Assembly (NCBI RefSeq): GCF_002412165.1
Contig: NZ_NXIA01000008.1
Location: 1 to 64,000 of the forward strand
Length of the DNA stretch: 64,000 nucleotides
Origin: Curtobacterium sp. 'Ferrero'
GTDB lineage: Bacteria > Actinomycetota > Actinomycetes > Actinomycetales > Microbacteriaceae
Reading direction: 5' to 3'
The position numbers and the translations under genes were made by a program. This document shows positions 34,670 to 43,327 of this stretch, piece after piece. The notes below the pieces were generated by a model. That model did not search any database and was not told the origin of the DNA. It saw only the letters and a program-made list of their open reading frames with translations. Position 1 is the stretch's first letter; every line of letters starts with the position of its first letter.

Positions 34670-34819
34670 TCAAGGTCGGTACTCGTCCCGCGCCGGCCGC
34701 TGCGTCCGGATCGCGTGCTCGTCCGTCGCCGGCCGTGCTCCGCCGAACGACCCGACCACCTTCGCCACGACGCCCAGCAACGCTCGGACCAGCCGTCCCG
34801 CCACCGTGATCACCCGCAT
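34670..34819 (-). CDS. Small hypothetical protein, 49 residues
   Basis: A short frame with a very good ribosome site: GGGGAGG ends 5 bases before the ATG at 34819. The N-terminal 28 residues (MRVITVAGRLVRALLGVVAK onward) form a basic, hydrophobic, probably amphipathic or membrane-associated helix. The tail is hydrophilic (ATDEHAIRTQRPARDEYRP). No family is recognised. It converges with the TetR-type gene, 27 bases away, and lies in line with the Cys-rich small gene upstream. Confidence 0.5.
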   Translation of the reverse strand: MRVITVAGRLVRALLGVVAKVVGSFGGARPATDEHAIRTQRPARDEYRP

Positions 34820-34875
34820 GACGCCTCCCCCGCTCGTGCCGCCAGCGTACGCGTCCGGCCGACGGGAGAGGTGGC

Positions 34876-35031
34876 TCAGCGGAAGCCGCGCGTCTCGAGC
34901 AGGTGGTGCGGGATCCCGTGCCCCTGGCACCGATCTCGTCGTCGCACCCCGCGCATCACGTCGCGGACGTGTTCGCCGCAGCCCGTCCACGAGGACTTGC
35001 CGCACACCGGGCACTGCACCGACTCGCACAT
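34876..35031 (-). CDS. Small Cys-rich zinc-ribbon-like protein, 51 residues
   Basis: The sequence MCESVQCPVCGKSSWTGCGE matches a widespread, short actinobacterial family with the pattern SVxCPxCGKxxWxGCGxH. Cys2, Cys7, Cys10, Cys18 and the His after Cys18 may bind zinc, with a further Cys in RCQGH. Function is not known. I chose the ATG at 35031, which gives the usual short length; a longer frame to 35172 would add 47 unrelated residues. Confidence 0.75.
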   Translation of the reverse strand: MCESVQCPVCGKSSWTGCGEHVRDVMRGVRRRDRCQGHGIPHHLLETRGFR

Positions 35032-35147
35032 GCGGCCCACGGTACGGACGCGAGGCTGGACGAACGGGCGCCACGCTGTACCCGTTCGCCACGGTGCCGG
35101 GAACGGACAGCCGTGCGAGCTGCAGTGACCGACCGCGCGACCACGGG

Positions 35148-35188
35148 AGCGACATCGAACCGACCCGAACATCCGGTTCGATGTCGCT
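35148..35188 (-). terminator. Terminator hairpin after putA
   Basis: AGCGACATCGAACCG (35148-35162) pairs perfectly with CGGTTCGATGTCGCT (35174-35188) around an 11-base loop. It is 66 bases past the putA stop codon. Confidence 0.85.
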
Positions 35189-35253
35189 GTCGCGGGGAGC
35201 CCGTCGTTCGTGGGAGCCCGTCGCGCCCGCCGCCGGAGCGGCCCGCCCGCACG

Positions 35254-38200
35254 CTAGATCAGGTCGTCGGTGAGGTGGTTCGGCGTGCCGAAGCGGTGCG
35301 CCGTGATCGACACCGCCTGCTCCCGGAGGAACGGCAGCACCTCGAGCCGACCGGCCTCGGTCACCGGCTCGGCGTACACGGCGACGTCCGGACGACCCCC
35401 GACCGCGCCGTACAGCGCCGATGCATCGCCCCCGATGAGCCGCACGCGCGTCGAGGGACCGCCGGCGACGCGCGCCGCGAACGCCTCGTCGGACTGCCCC
35501 TCCCCGAACGACCGGACGACCGTCAGGGACCGGATCGCCGACGCGACCGCTCCCGGGAGCGTCCCGGCGACCGAGACGTCGATCGTGGTGCCGGCCCGGA
35601 CCGCAGCGGCCACGACCCGCACGAGCGCCTCGACGTCGAGCGAGGAATCGTCGTCGGAGGCCAGTCGGACGTGCACGCCGGGGTAGGGCAGGTACCGCGC
35701 GATGTTCCGCTCGGCGCTCAGCCCCGAGACGTCGACGGCGGTGCCGTACAGCGACTCCCACGCCCGTTGGTCGGACGCCACCGCACGGTCGAGCGACGGC
35801 GAGGCGACACCGGTTGCCCGAATGAACGACGACACCGGCCCGGAGATGGCGACGCCGTCGACGTCACCAGCGGGAGCAGGCGACCACGATCCGAGCCCGA
35901 GCAGGTAGTTCAGCCCACCGGCCTTGGTCCCGGCACCGACGGCCGACTTCTTCCACCCGCCGAACGGCTGGCGACGGACGATGGCCCCGGTGATGCCGCG
36001 GTTGACGTAGAGGTTGCCCGCCTCGATCCGGTCGAGCCAGGTGTGGATCTCGTCGGTGTCGAGCGAGTGCAGCCCCGAGGTGAGGCCGTAGTCGACCTCG
36101 TTGACGATGTCGATCGCCTCGTCGAGCGACGCCGCGGTCATGATGCCGAGGATCGGCCCGAAGTACTCGGTGCGGTGGAACGCCGAGCCGCGTGCGACCC
36201 CGTCGCGGACCCCGGGGCTCCAGAGCTTCCCGGTGTCGTCGAGCTGCTTCGGCTGGACGGCCCAGGTCTCCCCCGCGCCGAGCGTCGTCAGCCCCTCGAG
36301 GAGCTTGCCGGCGGCGGGCTCGATGACCGGCCCCATCTGCGTGGTGGCGTCGCTGGGGTAGCCGACGGTGAGCGACGACACGGCGTCGAGCAGCTGCGAC
36401 CGGAACCGCCTCGATCGGGCCACGGACCCGACGAGCACGACGAGGGAGGCGGCGGAGCACTTCTGTCCCGCGTGCCCGAACGCCGAGGCGACGACGTCCT
36501 TCACGGCGAGGTCGAGGTCGGCCGAGGGCGTCACGATGATCGCGTTCTTGCCGGAGGTCTCGGCGAGGAGCGGCAGGTCGGGCCGGAACGACCGGAAGAG
36601 CTCGGCCGTCTCGTAGGCACCGGTGAGGATCACCCGGTCGACGAGCGGCGACGCGACGAGCTGCTGCCCGAGGTCGTGCTCGGAGACCTGCAGGAACGCG
36701 AGCACGTCAGCAGGGGCGCCCATCGCGTCGAACGCGGTCGACATGACCGACGCGAGCACCGCACCGCTCCGCTCCGCAGGCGGCGCGGGCTTGAGCACCA
36801 CGGCGGACCCGGCGGCGAGCGCGGCGAGCGTGGACCCGGCCGGGATCGCCACGGGGAAGTTCCACGGCGGGGCGACCAGGGTGAGGGAGGCCGGGGTGAA
36901 GGAGGCACCGTCGACGTCGTCGAGCTGCGCCGCGAGCTCGGCGTAGAAGTGGGCGAAGTCGATCGCCTCGGAGACCTCGGGATCGGCCTGGTCGATGGTC
37001 TTGCCGGTCTCGGCGGCCATGACCTCGACGAGCGCGGCGCGGTTCGCCTCGAGCGCGTCCCCGACGGCGTGCAGCACGGCGCCGCGCGCCGCACCGGACC
37101 ACGTCCCCCACTCGGTACCGGCGTTCCGGACGCGCGTGAGCGCGGAGTCGAGGGCCGAGGCGGAGTCGACCCGTGCCTCCCGGACGGCGGCGACGCCGAG
37201 CGTGGAGGACGCGACGCGGGCGGTGATGGCCGCTCCCCACTCGCGGTTCGCGGCGACCGAGGGGTCGGTGTCGGGCGTGTTCTCGAAGTGTCCGGGGCCG
37301 GGGCGGGTCACGGCCGCGTAGCGGTCGGCGACCCGGTGCGGGGCGGGGGCGTCGAGTCCGCCGGGCAGGGCGAGCGGCGCGAGCGAGTCGCGGAAGCGTG
37401 CCTCCTCGCGGGCGAACAGCGCCGGCGACGACGCGAGCGAGAACACCGCGGACATGAAGTTCTCCTGCGAGGCGCCCTCTTCCAGCCGGCGGATCAGGTA
37501 CGCGATCGCGACGTCGAACTCGCCGGGGTGCACGACGGGCGTGTACAGGAGGAGCGAGCCGACCGTGCGGCGGACGGCCTCGGCCTGCCCCTGCGCCATG
37601 CCGAGCAGCATCTCGAACTCGATCCCGTCCCGCACGCCCCGCTCACCGGCCAGCAGCCAGGCGTGCGCGACGTCGAACAGGTTGTGCCCGGCGACCCCGA
37701 CGCGCACGTTCGCGACGCGGTCCGGCGTGAGTGCCCAGTCGAGCACCCGCTTGTAGTTCGTGTCGGAGTCCTGCTTGGTGTGCCAGGTGGCGAGGGGCCA
37801 GCCGTGCACGGACGCCTCGACCTGCTCCATCGGCAGGTTGGCGCCCTTGACGAGCCGGACCTTGATGCCGGCGCCGCCGCGTGCGCGTCGGGCGGCGGAC
37901 CACTCCTGCAGGTGCTGCATCGCGGCGAGCGCGTCGGGCAGGTAGGCCTGCAGGACGATGCCGGCCTCGAGCGACGTGAACTCGGGCTCGTCGAGGAGCT
38001 TCGTGAAGACCGCGATGGTGAGGTCGAGGTCCTTGTACTCCTCCATGTCGAGGTTGATGAACTTGTTCGGGGAGGTCCGGGCCGCCCGGCGGAACAGCGG
38101 GCGGAGCTTCTCGATGATGTCCTCGACGGCGTGGTCGAACGCCCACGGCGCGTGCGGGTGGACGGTCGAGGAGACCTTGATCGAGACGTAGTCGACGTCG

Positions 38201-38736
38201 TCGCGGGCGAGGAGTCGTTCGGTGCCGCGGAGTCGGCGCGCGGCCTCGCCCTCGCCGAGGACGGCCTCGCCGAGCAGGTTGACGTTGAGGCGGACGCCGT
38301 CGCGCCGGATCTTCGCGATCGCCGGGCCGAGCTTGGCGTCGGTCGCGTCGACGATGAGGTGTCCGACCATCTGTCGGAGGACGCGCCGGGCGATCGGGAC
38401 GACGACACCGGGCAGGGCGGGGGCCATCGTCCCGCCGAGCCGGACGAGCCCGCGCAGTGCCGCGGGTAGGAACGACGGCGCGTCGGGCGCGATGGCGCGG
38501 AGCTTCCGGGCGGCGACGCCGAGGTCCTCCGGTCGGACGACGCCGTCGACGAACCCGACCGCGAAGTCCAGCCCGGACGGGTCGGCGAGGACCCCGGCGA
38601 GCTGCTTCGCGGAGCCGTCGACCGGGTACGACTCGGCCTCGGCGAGCCACTGCCGCACGAGTGCCACGGATGCATCCGCCAGCGGGTCGGTGCCGCCGGT
38701 GCGGGTGGTCGCGGAGGGCTCGTGCGTCGTCGTCAT
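35254..38736 (-). CDS. putA: Bifunctional proline dehydrogenase / L-glutamate gamma-semialdehyde dehydrogenase
   Basis: A 1160-residue fusion that converts proline to glutamate. The FAD-dependent proline dehydrogenase barrel occupies about residues 90-430 (VRLNVNLLGEAVLGEGEAAR, IKVRLVKGANLPMEQV, LRRLEEGASQENFMSAVF). The NAD-dependent aldehyde dehydrogenase follows at about 500-1000 (PPWNFPVAIPAGSTLAAL, LLAETSGKNAIIV with Glu, AFGHAGQKCSAASLVV with the catalytic Cys). The last 150 residues form the non-catalytic C-terminal domain. There is no N-terminal ribbon-helix-helix repressor, so it does not autoregulate. The divergent LysR gene is the likely regulator. ATG at 38736. Confidence 0.95.
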   Translation of the reverse strand: MTTTHEPSATTRTGGTDPLADASVALVRQWLAEAESYPVDGSAKQLAGVLADPSGLDFAVGFVDGVVRPEDLGVAARKLRAIAPDAPSFLPAALRGLVRLGGTMAPALPGVVVPIARRVLRQMVGHLIVDATDAKLGPAIAKIRRDGVRLNVNLLGEAVLGEGEAARRLRGTERLLARDDVDYVSIKVSSTVHPHAPWAFDHAVEDIIEKLRPLFRRAARTSPNKFINLDMEEYKDLDLTIAVFTKLLDEPEFTSLEAGIVLQAYLPDALAAMQHLQEWSAARRARGGAGIKVRLVKGANLPMEQVEASVHGWPLATWHTKQDSDTNYKRVLDWALTPDRVANVRVGVAGHNLFDVAHAWLLAGERGVRDGIEFEMLLGMAQGQAEAVRRTVGSLLLYTPVVHPGEFDVAIAYLIRRLEEGASQENFMSAVFSLASSPALFAREEARFRDSLAPLALPGGLDAPAPHRVADRYAAVTRPGPGHFENTPDTDPSVAANREWGAAITARVASSTLGVAAVREARVDSASALDSALTRVRNAGTEWGTWSGAARGAVLHAVGDALEANRAALVEVMAAETGKTIDQADPEVSEAIDFAHFYAELAAQLDDVDGASFTPASLTLVAPPWNFPVAIPAGSTLAALAAGSAVVLKPAPPAERSGAVLASVMSTAFDAMGAPADVLAFLQVSEHDLGQQLVASPLVDRVILTGAYETAELFRSFRPDLPLLAETSGKNAIIVTPSADLDLAVKDVVASAFGHAGQKCSAASLVVLVGSVARSRRFRSQLLDAVSSLTVGYPSDATTQMGPVIEPAAGKLLEGLTTLGAGETWAVQPKQLDDTGKLWSPGVRDGVARGSAFHRTEYFGPILGIMTAASLDEAIDIVNEVDYGLTSGLHSLDTDEIHTWLDRIEAGNLYVNRGITGAIVRRQPFGGWKKSAVGAGTKAGGLNYLLGLGSWSPAPAGDVDGVAISGPVSSFIRATGVASPSLDRAVASDQRAWESLYGTAVDVSGLSAERNIARYLPYPGVHVRLASDDDSSLDVEALVRVVAAAVRAGTTIDVSVAGTLPGAVASAIRSLTVVRSFGEGQSDEAFAARVAGGPSTRVRLIGGDASALYGAVGGRPDVAVYAEPVTEAGRLEVLPFLREQAVSITAHRFGTPNHLTDDLI

Positions 38737-38757
38737 GGGATCAGTGTGGAACCCCGG

Positions 38758-38783
38758 ACGATTCAGCGGAAGCAACGAATCGT
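38758..38783. promoter_or_regulatory. Candidate LysR operator between putA and its regulator
   Basis: ACGATTC-N12-GAATCGT is a perfect interrupted palindrome lying 22 bases from the putA start and 34 bases from the LysR start. Confidence 0.6.
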
Positions 38784-38817
38784 GACGGGTACCGTGCAGC
38801 CCAGCTACTGTTTCGAC

Positions 38818-39720
38818 ATGCTCGATGTCCGTCGTCTCGTGCTCCTCCGCGAGCTCTCGATCCGGGGTACCGTCGCGGCCGTCGCCGAGGCGTTGAACTT
38901 CACCCCGTCGGCCGTCTCGCAGCAGCTCTCCGCCCTGGAGCGCGAGGCCGGTGTCCCCCTGCTCCGGAAGGCCGGTCGGCGCCTGCAGCTCACCCCGCAG
39001 GCGGAGGTGCTCGTGCAGGCCGCGGGGCACGTGCTCGACGTCCTGGAGCAGGCGCAGGCCCAGGTCGAGGGCAGCATGCCGACGGTGCAGGGCCGCGTCC
39101 GGGTCGCGGTGTTCCAGTCGGCGGCGCTCGCACTCATGCCGAACGCCCTGCACGCGATGGCGACCGAACACCCGGAGGTGCGCATCGAGATGGTGCAGCG
39201 CGAGCCGGAGACCGCCCTGCACGAGACCTGGATCCGCGACTTCGACATGGTGATCGCCGAGCAGTACCCGGCGCACGCGGCACCCCGGTTCCCCGGCCTG
39301 CACCGCGAGGACCTGACGACCGACGCCGTCCGCCTGGCCCTGCCCCCGGTCGAGACCGCCCTCGCAGCGGTGTCGTCGATCGCGGACGCCGAGGCGCTGC
39401 CGTGGGTGATGGAGCCGCGCGGGACGGCGTCGCGGCACTTCGCCGAGCAGGTGTGTCGCCGGTGGGGGTTCGAACCCGACGTGCGGTACGAGACCGCGGA
39501 CCTGCAGACGCAGATCCGGCTGGTGGAGTCCGGGAACGCGGTGAGCCTCATGCCGGACCTCATGTGGACCGGACGCACCACGACGTGCCGTCTCGTCGAG
39601 CTGCCGGAACGTCCGCGGCGAACCATCTTCACCGTGGTGCGTGCGGCCGGGGCGTCCTCGCCCGCGGTCCGCGCGTTGCGCGGCCAGCTGGAGCGCGCCG
39701 CCGCAGCGGTCGGCGACTGA
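38818..39720 (+). CDS. LysR-family transcriptional regulator, probable putA regulator
   Basis: A 300-residue regulator. The HTH is LRELSIRGTVAAVAEALNFT followed by PSAVSQQLSALEREAGVPLL. The effector domain carries VRVAVFQSAALALMPNALHA and GNAVSLMPDLMW. ATG at 38818. It is divergent from putA with 81 bases between, which contain a perfect interrupted palindrome. LysR-type proteins commonly activate the adjacent catabolic gene on binding the substrate, here possibly proline (inference). Confidence 0.9.
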   Translation: MLDVRRLVLLRELSIRGTVAAVAEALNFTPSAVSQQLSALEREAGVPLLRKAGRRLQLTPQAEVLVQAAGHVLDVLEQAQAQVEGSMPTVQGRVRVAVFQSAALALMPNALHAMATEHPEVRIEMVQREPETALHETWIRDFDMVIAEQYPAHAAPRFPGLHREDLTTDAVRLALPPVETALAAVSSIADAEALPWVMEPRGTASRHFAEQVCRRWGFEPDVRYETADLQTQIRLVESGNAVSLMPDLMWTGRTTTCRLVELPERPRRTIFTVVRAAGASSPAVRALRGQLERAAAAVGD

Positions 39721-39740
39721 GACCGACCAGACCAGACACC

Positions 39741-39782
39741 GGACAGGAGGCACGGTGCGGGCCCGCCGCGCTCCTCCCGTCC
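39741..39782 (+). terminator. Terminator-like hairpin, GGACAGGAGG variant
   Basis: GGACAGGAGG pairs with CCTCCCGTCC with one A-C mismatch; the inner GCGGGCCCGC is palindromic. It lies 20 bases after the LysR gene and belongs to the recurrent GGACGGGAGGC family. Confidence 0.65.
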
Positions 39783-39879
39783 GACGACGAGCAGCACGCA
39801 CAACCATGCTGTGGAAAACCCCAGGTCAGCACCTGAACGGACGCGAATGCTTCCGTGATGGAACTGCAACCTGACGGTC

Positions 39880-39900
39880 GCTCGGGAGTCGCTCCCGAGC
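39880..39900 (+). promoter_or_regulatory. Hairpin in the promoter/leader of the cell-wall protein gene
   Basis: GCTCGGGAG-TCG-CTCCCGAGC is a perfect 9-bp stem, 63 bases before the ATG at 39963. It may be an operator or a leader stem. Confidence 0.35.
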
Positions 39901-39962
39901 CGTAACGTCATCGCCGACGGGTGCGGACGACCGCCCCGCGACCACACTTCCGAGGGGACCCC

Positions 39963-41285
39963 ATGCAGAACCACACCACTCCGTCGCGCCGCCGCGCGGT
40001 GCTCATCGCCGCGACCGTCGCCGCGGTCGTGACGACCGGCTCCGGCGCCGCGTTCGGGGTGACCGCCGCGAACGCGGCGACACCGGCGACGACGCAGACC
40101 GCACCCGCTTCCGCGACGCCGTCCACCACGACGTCTGGCACGACGACGAGCAGCAGCTCGACGAACGGCGGCACGACGACGGCCGCGACGCCGAGCGACG
40201 GCAGCGACCTGGCCTTCACCGAGCCGTCGACGAAGACCGCTCCGCTCGCCCTGACGGCCACGGTCGGCACGCCGTTCAGCCACACGTTCCACACCACCGG
40301 GGGCAACGGGACGGTCGCGTACGCGATCCAGGACGCCCCGTCGTCGGACTACACCGTGAACGTCGAGACGGGCGTGCTGAGCGGCACGCCGCCGACCGCG
40401 GGGACGTTCGACTTCGAGGTCGTCGCGCTGAGCGGCTCCACCCAGGTCACCGAGTACGTCCGGCTCACCGTCGCCGCGGCGCCGCTGGCGTTCACGGAGC
40501 CGTCGAGCGCATCGTCGCCGCTCGAGCTCACGGCCACCGCGGGCACGCCGTTCTCGCACGTGTTCCACGTCACCGGCGGCACGACGACCCCGACCTTCGC
40601 CCTCGTCGCACCGGCGGAGAAGGGCCTCGAGGTGAACCTCGACGGGACCCTGACGAGCAGCATCACCACGGCCGGGGTGTACTCCTTCCGCGTCACGGCG
40701 CTGTCCGGCTCCACGCAGGTGGACGAGTACGTCCGCCTGACCGTCCGACCCGCGGCACCGGTCGGGGTCCTGGTCCAGGTCACGACCGGCAAGCCCGGCG
40801 ACACCGCGTACCTGATCGAGCCGAACGGGACGATCGAGGCGTTCAGCGGGACCGGGAAGTCGCTCGGCACCGTGACCTCGATCCCGGCGCGCCAGGGCAG
40901 TTCCCTGAACGTGAACGGGCTCGCGGTCGACCGGTACGGCAACGTGACCGTCCCGCTCACCGCGGACGGGCTGCAGCCGGCGACCGTGACGAGCTCGGTC
41001 GCGTCGGACCAGATCGTGCCCACCCCCGCGAACGACTCCGCACGCGTCACGTTCGTGCACGCCTCCCAGCACCGCCTGACGGTGACGCAGGACGGGGTGT
41101 CGAACACCTTCGTCGTGTCGGTCACCCCGGTGGCCACGGCGGCCGTCGCGACCACGGCGACCGGCACCGGGGCGACGCTCGCCTACACCGGCGCCGACGA
41201 GCGCGGTCCGATCGGCTGGGCGCTCGGACTGCTCGCCGCGGGCGGGACGCTGCTCGCGTACCGGCTGCGCCGCCGTCGCAGCTGA
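39963..41285 (+). CDS. Cell-wall-anchored protein with LAYTG sorting signal
   Basis: A 440-residue surface protein. A long signal peptide ends near AANA (about residue 38). A Thr/Ser/Ala-rich stalk follows (about 40-85). Two similar Ig-like putative domains come next, each marked by LTAT(V/A)GTPFSH and LSGSTQV(T/D)EYVRLTV. A further module has YLIEPNGTIEAFSGTG. The C-terminus has LAYTG (406-410), a hydrophobic helix and RLRRRRS. Class E-type sortases of actinobacteria use LAxTG. GAGGGG precedes the ATG. The next gene encodes a second LAYTG protein of similar design. Function is probably adhesion or cell-surface structure. Confidence 0.85.
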   Translation: MQNHTTPSRRRAVLIAATVAAVVTTGSGAAFGVTAANAATPATTQTAPASATPSTTTSGTTTSSSSTNGGTTTAATPSDGSDLAFTEPSTKTAPLALTATVGTPFSHTFHTTGGNGTVAYAIQDAPSSDYTVNVETGVLSGTPPTAGTFDFEVVALSGSTQVTEYVRLTVAAAPLAFTEPSSASSPLELTATAGTPFSHVFHVTGGTTTPTFALVAPAEKGLEVNLDGTLTSSITTAGVYSFRVTALSGSTQVDEYVRLTVRPAAPVGVLVQVTTGKPGDTAYLIEPNGTIEAFSGTGKSLGTVTSIPARQGSSLNVNGLAVDRYGNVTVPLTADGLQPATVTSSVASDQIVPTPANDSARVTFVHASQHRLTVTQDGVSNTFVVSVTPVATAAVATTATGTGATLAYTGADERGPIGWALGLLAAGGTLLAYRLRRRRS

Positions 41286-41301
41286 GCCGCGACCCACTCG
41301 C

Positions 41302-41343
41302 GGACGGGAGGCCCGGTGCCGGATGGCGCTGTGCCTCCCGTCC
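41302..41343 (+). terminator. Terminator hairpin, GGACGGGAGGC family
   Basis: GGACGGGAGGC (41302-41312) pairs perfectly with GCCTCCCGTCC (41333-41343), 17 bases after the stop codon of the first LAYTG gene. Confidence 0.85.
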
Positions 41344-41539
41344 GTCGTCTGGCCGATCCACGCGCACCCCGAAGCCGTCGCGCCCGCGCGTTCCCGCACA
41401 CACCCCCAACCCAGGTCACAATTCGGAATCTGTACATCTGCGCGGTGCACGCGTCCCCTACGATCCGATCAGCGCCGAGGACTCTCGGCAGATTCACACG
41501 ATCCGGCACCCGACCGGACCTGAACTCCTGGGGGAGAAC

Positions 41540-43186
41540 GTGCGCGAGAGCACTTCCACCGTCCGGCGCGCGTGTGCGCTGGGGACCACCGCCGCACTGG
41601 TCGTCCTGACGACCGGCCTCGGCATCGTCACGGCGACCGCGGCGAACGCCGACACCGCGCCGACCACGACCGTCACGGACGCACCGACCGCGACCGCGAC
41701 GCCCGACCCGACGACGGCGCCGACCGAGCCGGCAGCGTCCGACCCGACGTCCACGCCGTCGCCCTCCGCGACGCCGACCGGCGAGCCGACGGCCGACCCG
41801 TCCACGCCCGCCCCGACGTCGGACACGACGCCGGCCCCGACCACGACCACGACCACGACCACGCTGCCGCGCGCGACCCTGGCCGCCCCGCAGGCCCCCG
41901 TCGTCGACCCGTCCGTGACGATCACCGGTGACGCCAAGGTCGGCTCGTCGCTCGCCGCGACCTGGGCAGGCTTCGACGGCGACGGCGCCTTCAAGTACGT
42001 CTGGACCGACAAGGACACCGGCGCGGTCGTCTCGAAGACCATGTACTACCTGGTCGACGCGACCGAGGCCGGCAAGCAGGTCGTCGTCACCGTGACCGGC
42101 GACAAGGCCGACGGTACGGGGCAGGCCACCGTCGAGTCCGACCCCTCCGCCGTGATCACGCAAGACCCGGTCTTCGTCGACGAGTCCGGCAAGCCGATGC
42201 CCGAGACGACGCAGGACGAGCCGCTGTACCTCGACACGACGGCCGGCGACGCGTTCTCGTACACGTTCCGCGCGCAGGGCTCCCCCGCGCCGACGTACAA
42301 GCTCGACTGGTACTGGTCCGACGAGGCCGACTCCGCCGACTCGATCGTCGCGTCGCGGAGCCAGGCGGACAACACCATCGCCGTCGGCTTCCAGGCCGAC
42401 GACGCCGGCGACGAGAGCGACTTCACGCCGAAGGACCAGCTGCCCGAGGGCATCACGTTCGACCCGTCCACCGGTGAGCTGAGCGGCACCGCGACGCTCG
42501 CCTCGTTCTACGACTTCGCGATCACGGCCACGAGCGGCGACGTCTCCACCACCCAGTACGTCGAGCTGACGGTCGACCACGCCGCCGCGATCGGCATCAC
42601 GGCCTACACGCTCGACGCCAAGTCGATCACCGCGGACAAGAAGCGTGTCTGGCTGATCCAGCCGGACGGCTCGATCTACACGCTCGACGTCAAGCTCGAC
42701 TCCGACGGCTTCCCGTCCGAACTCACCCTCACCCCCTCCGGCCGTCCCACGGTCGCCCAGGGCGGCACGCTCGTCGTCCAGGGGTCGCCCGTCGACCGGT
42801 TCGGCAACGACGCGACGGACTTCGACGACGACGGCAACCCGACCTTCACGGCGAAGGTCACCTCGGACGTGGCGTCCGACGTCGTGAAGACGTACTCGGA
42901 GGACGGTGTCGAGGTCGACGGCGTCTTCGCCGTCACCTTCCCGCACGCCTCGACCCACACGCTGACGGTGTCGAGCGGCGCCCTGCAGCCGGTGTCGTTC
43001 GCGGTCGACGTGCAGCCGACGGTCGCCCCGGCGGCCGTGGTCGTCACCCCGACCGCGACCGGTCGCCAGCTCGCCTACACCGGCACCGACGCGACGGGGG
43101 CCCTCCCCTGGGCCGCCGGTCTCGTCCTCGCCGGTGTCGGTCTGATCGGCGCCCGCGCCTGGCGCCGCCGCTCCGCGCAGCGCTGA
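41540..43186 (+). CDS. Cell-wall-anchored protein with LAYTG sorting signal, second copy
   Basis: A 548-residue surface protein parallel to its upstream neighbour. The signal peptide ends near AANA (about residue 37), then comes a Thr/Pro/Ala stalk with TTTTTTTT (about 40-115). Ig-like modules follow, including VTITGDAKVGSSLAATWAGF, and LPEGITFDPSTGELSGTATL. YTLDAKSITADKKRVWLIQP and GSIYTLD correspond to the YLIEPNGTI module of the first protein. LAYTG is at 511-515, followed by a helix and RRRSAQR. GTG start at 41540 behind GGGGGAG. The shared C-terminal half suggests an old duplication. No sortase gene is in the window. Confidence 0.85.
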   Translation: MRESTSTVRRACALGTTAALVVLTTGLGIVTATAANADTAPTTTVTDAPTATATPDPTTAPTEPAASDPTSTPSPSATPTGEPTADPSTPAPTSDTTPAPTTTTTTTTLPRATLAAPQAPVVDPSVTITGDAKVGSSLAATWAGFDGDGAFKYVWTDKDTGAVVSKTMYYLVDATEAGKQVVVTVTGDKADGTGQATVESDPSAVITQDPVFVDESGKPMPETTQDEPLYLDTTAGDAFSYTFRAQGSPAPTYKLDWYWSDEADSADSIVASRSQADNTIAVGFQADDAGDESDFTPKDQLPEGITFDPSTGELSGTATLASFYDFAITATSGDVSTTQYVELTVDHAAAIGITAYTLDAKSITADKKRVWLIQPDGSIYTLDVKLDSDGFPSELTLTPSGRPTVAQGGTLVVQGSPVDRFGNDATDFDDDGNPTFTAKVTSDVASDVVKTYSEDGVEVDGVFAVTFPHASTHTLTVSSGALQPVSFAVDVQPTVAPAAVVVTPTATGRQLAYTGTDATGALPWAAGLVLAGVGLIGARAWRRRSAQR

Positions 43187-43218
43187 CCCGCGCCTCCGGT
43201 CCGTCGCGGTCTCCGTGA

Positions 43219-43272
43219 CGGACAGGAGGCACGACACGGCCCCGCCACGTCCCTCCCGGACGCGGCGGGGCC
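43219..43272 (+). terminator. Compound terminator after the second LAYTG gene
   Basis: GGACAGGAGG (variant of the recurrent arm) can pair with CCTCCCG. GGCCCCGCC (43238-43246) pairs perfectly with GGCGGGGCC (43264-43272). The two stems overlap, so only one can form at a time. Confidence 0.6.
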
Positions 43273-43327
43273 GTTCCCGTCTCCGTGGTCGCGTCGGAGG
43301 GCACGGCGGGTCGGTAGCGTGGCCTCC

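Noticed and set aside
34903..38469. A 1188-codon open frame antisense to putA
   Set aside because: It lies on the opposite strand of a clear PutA sequence, is rich in Arg/Gly/Asp/Val from reversed GC-rich codons and shows no domain. Such frames are common artefacts in DNA of this composition.
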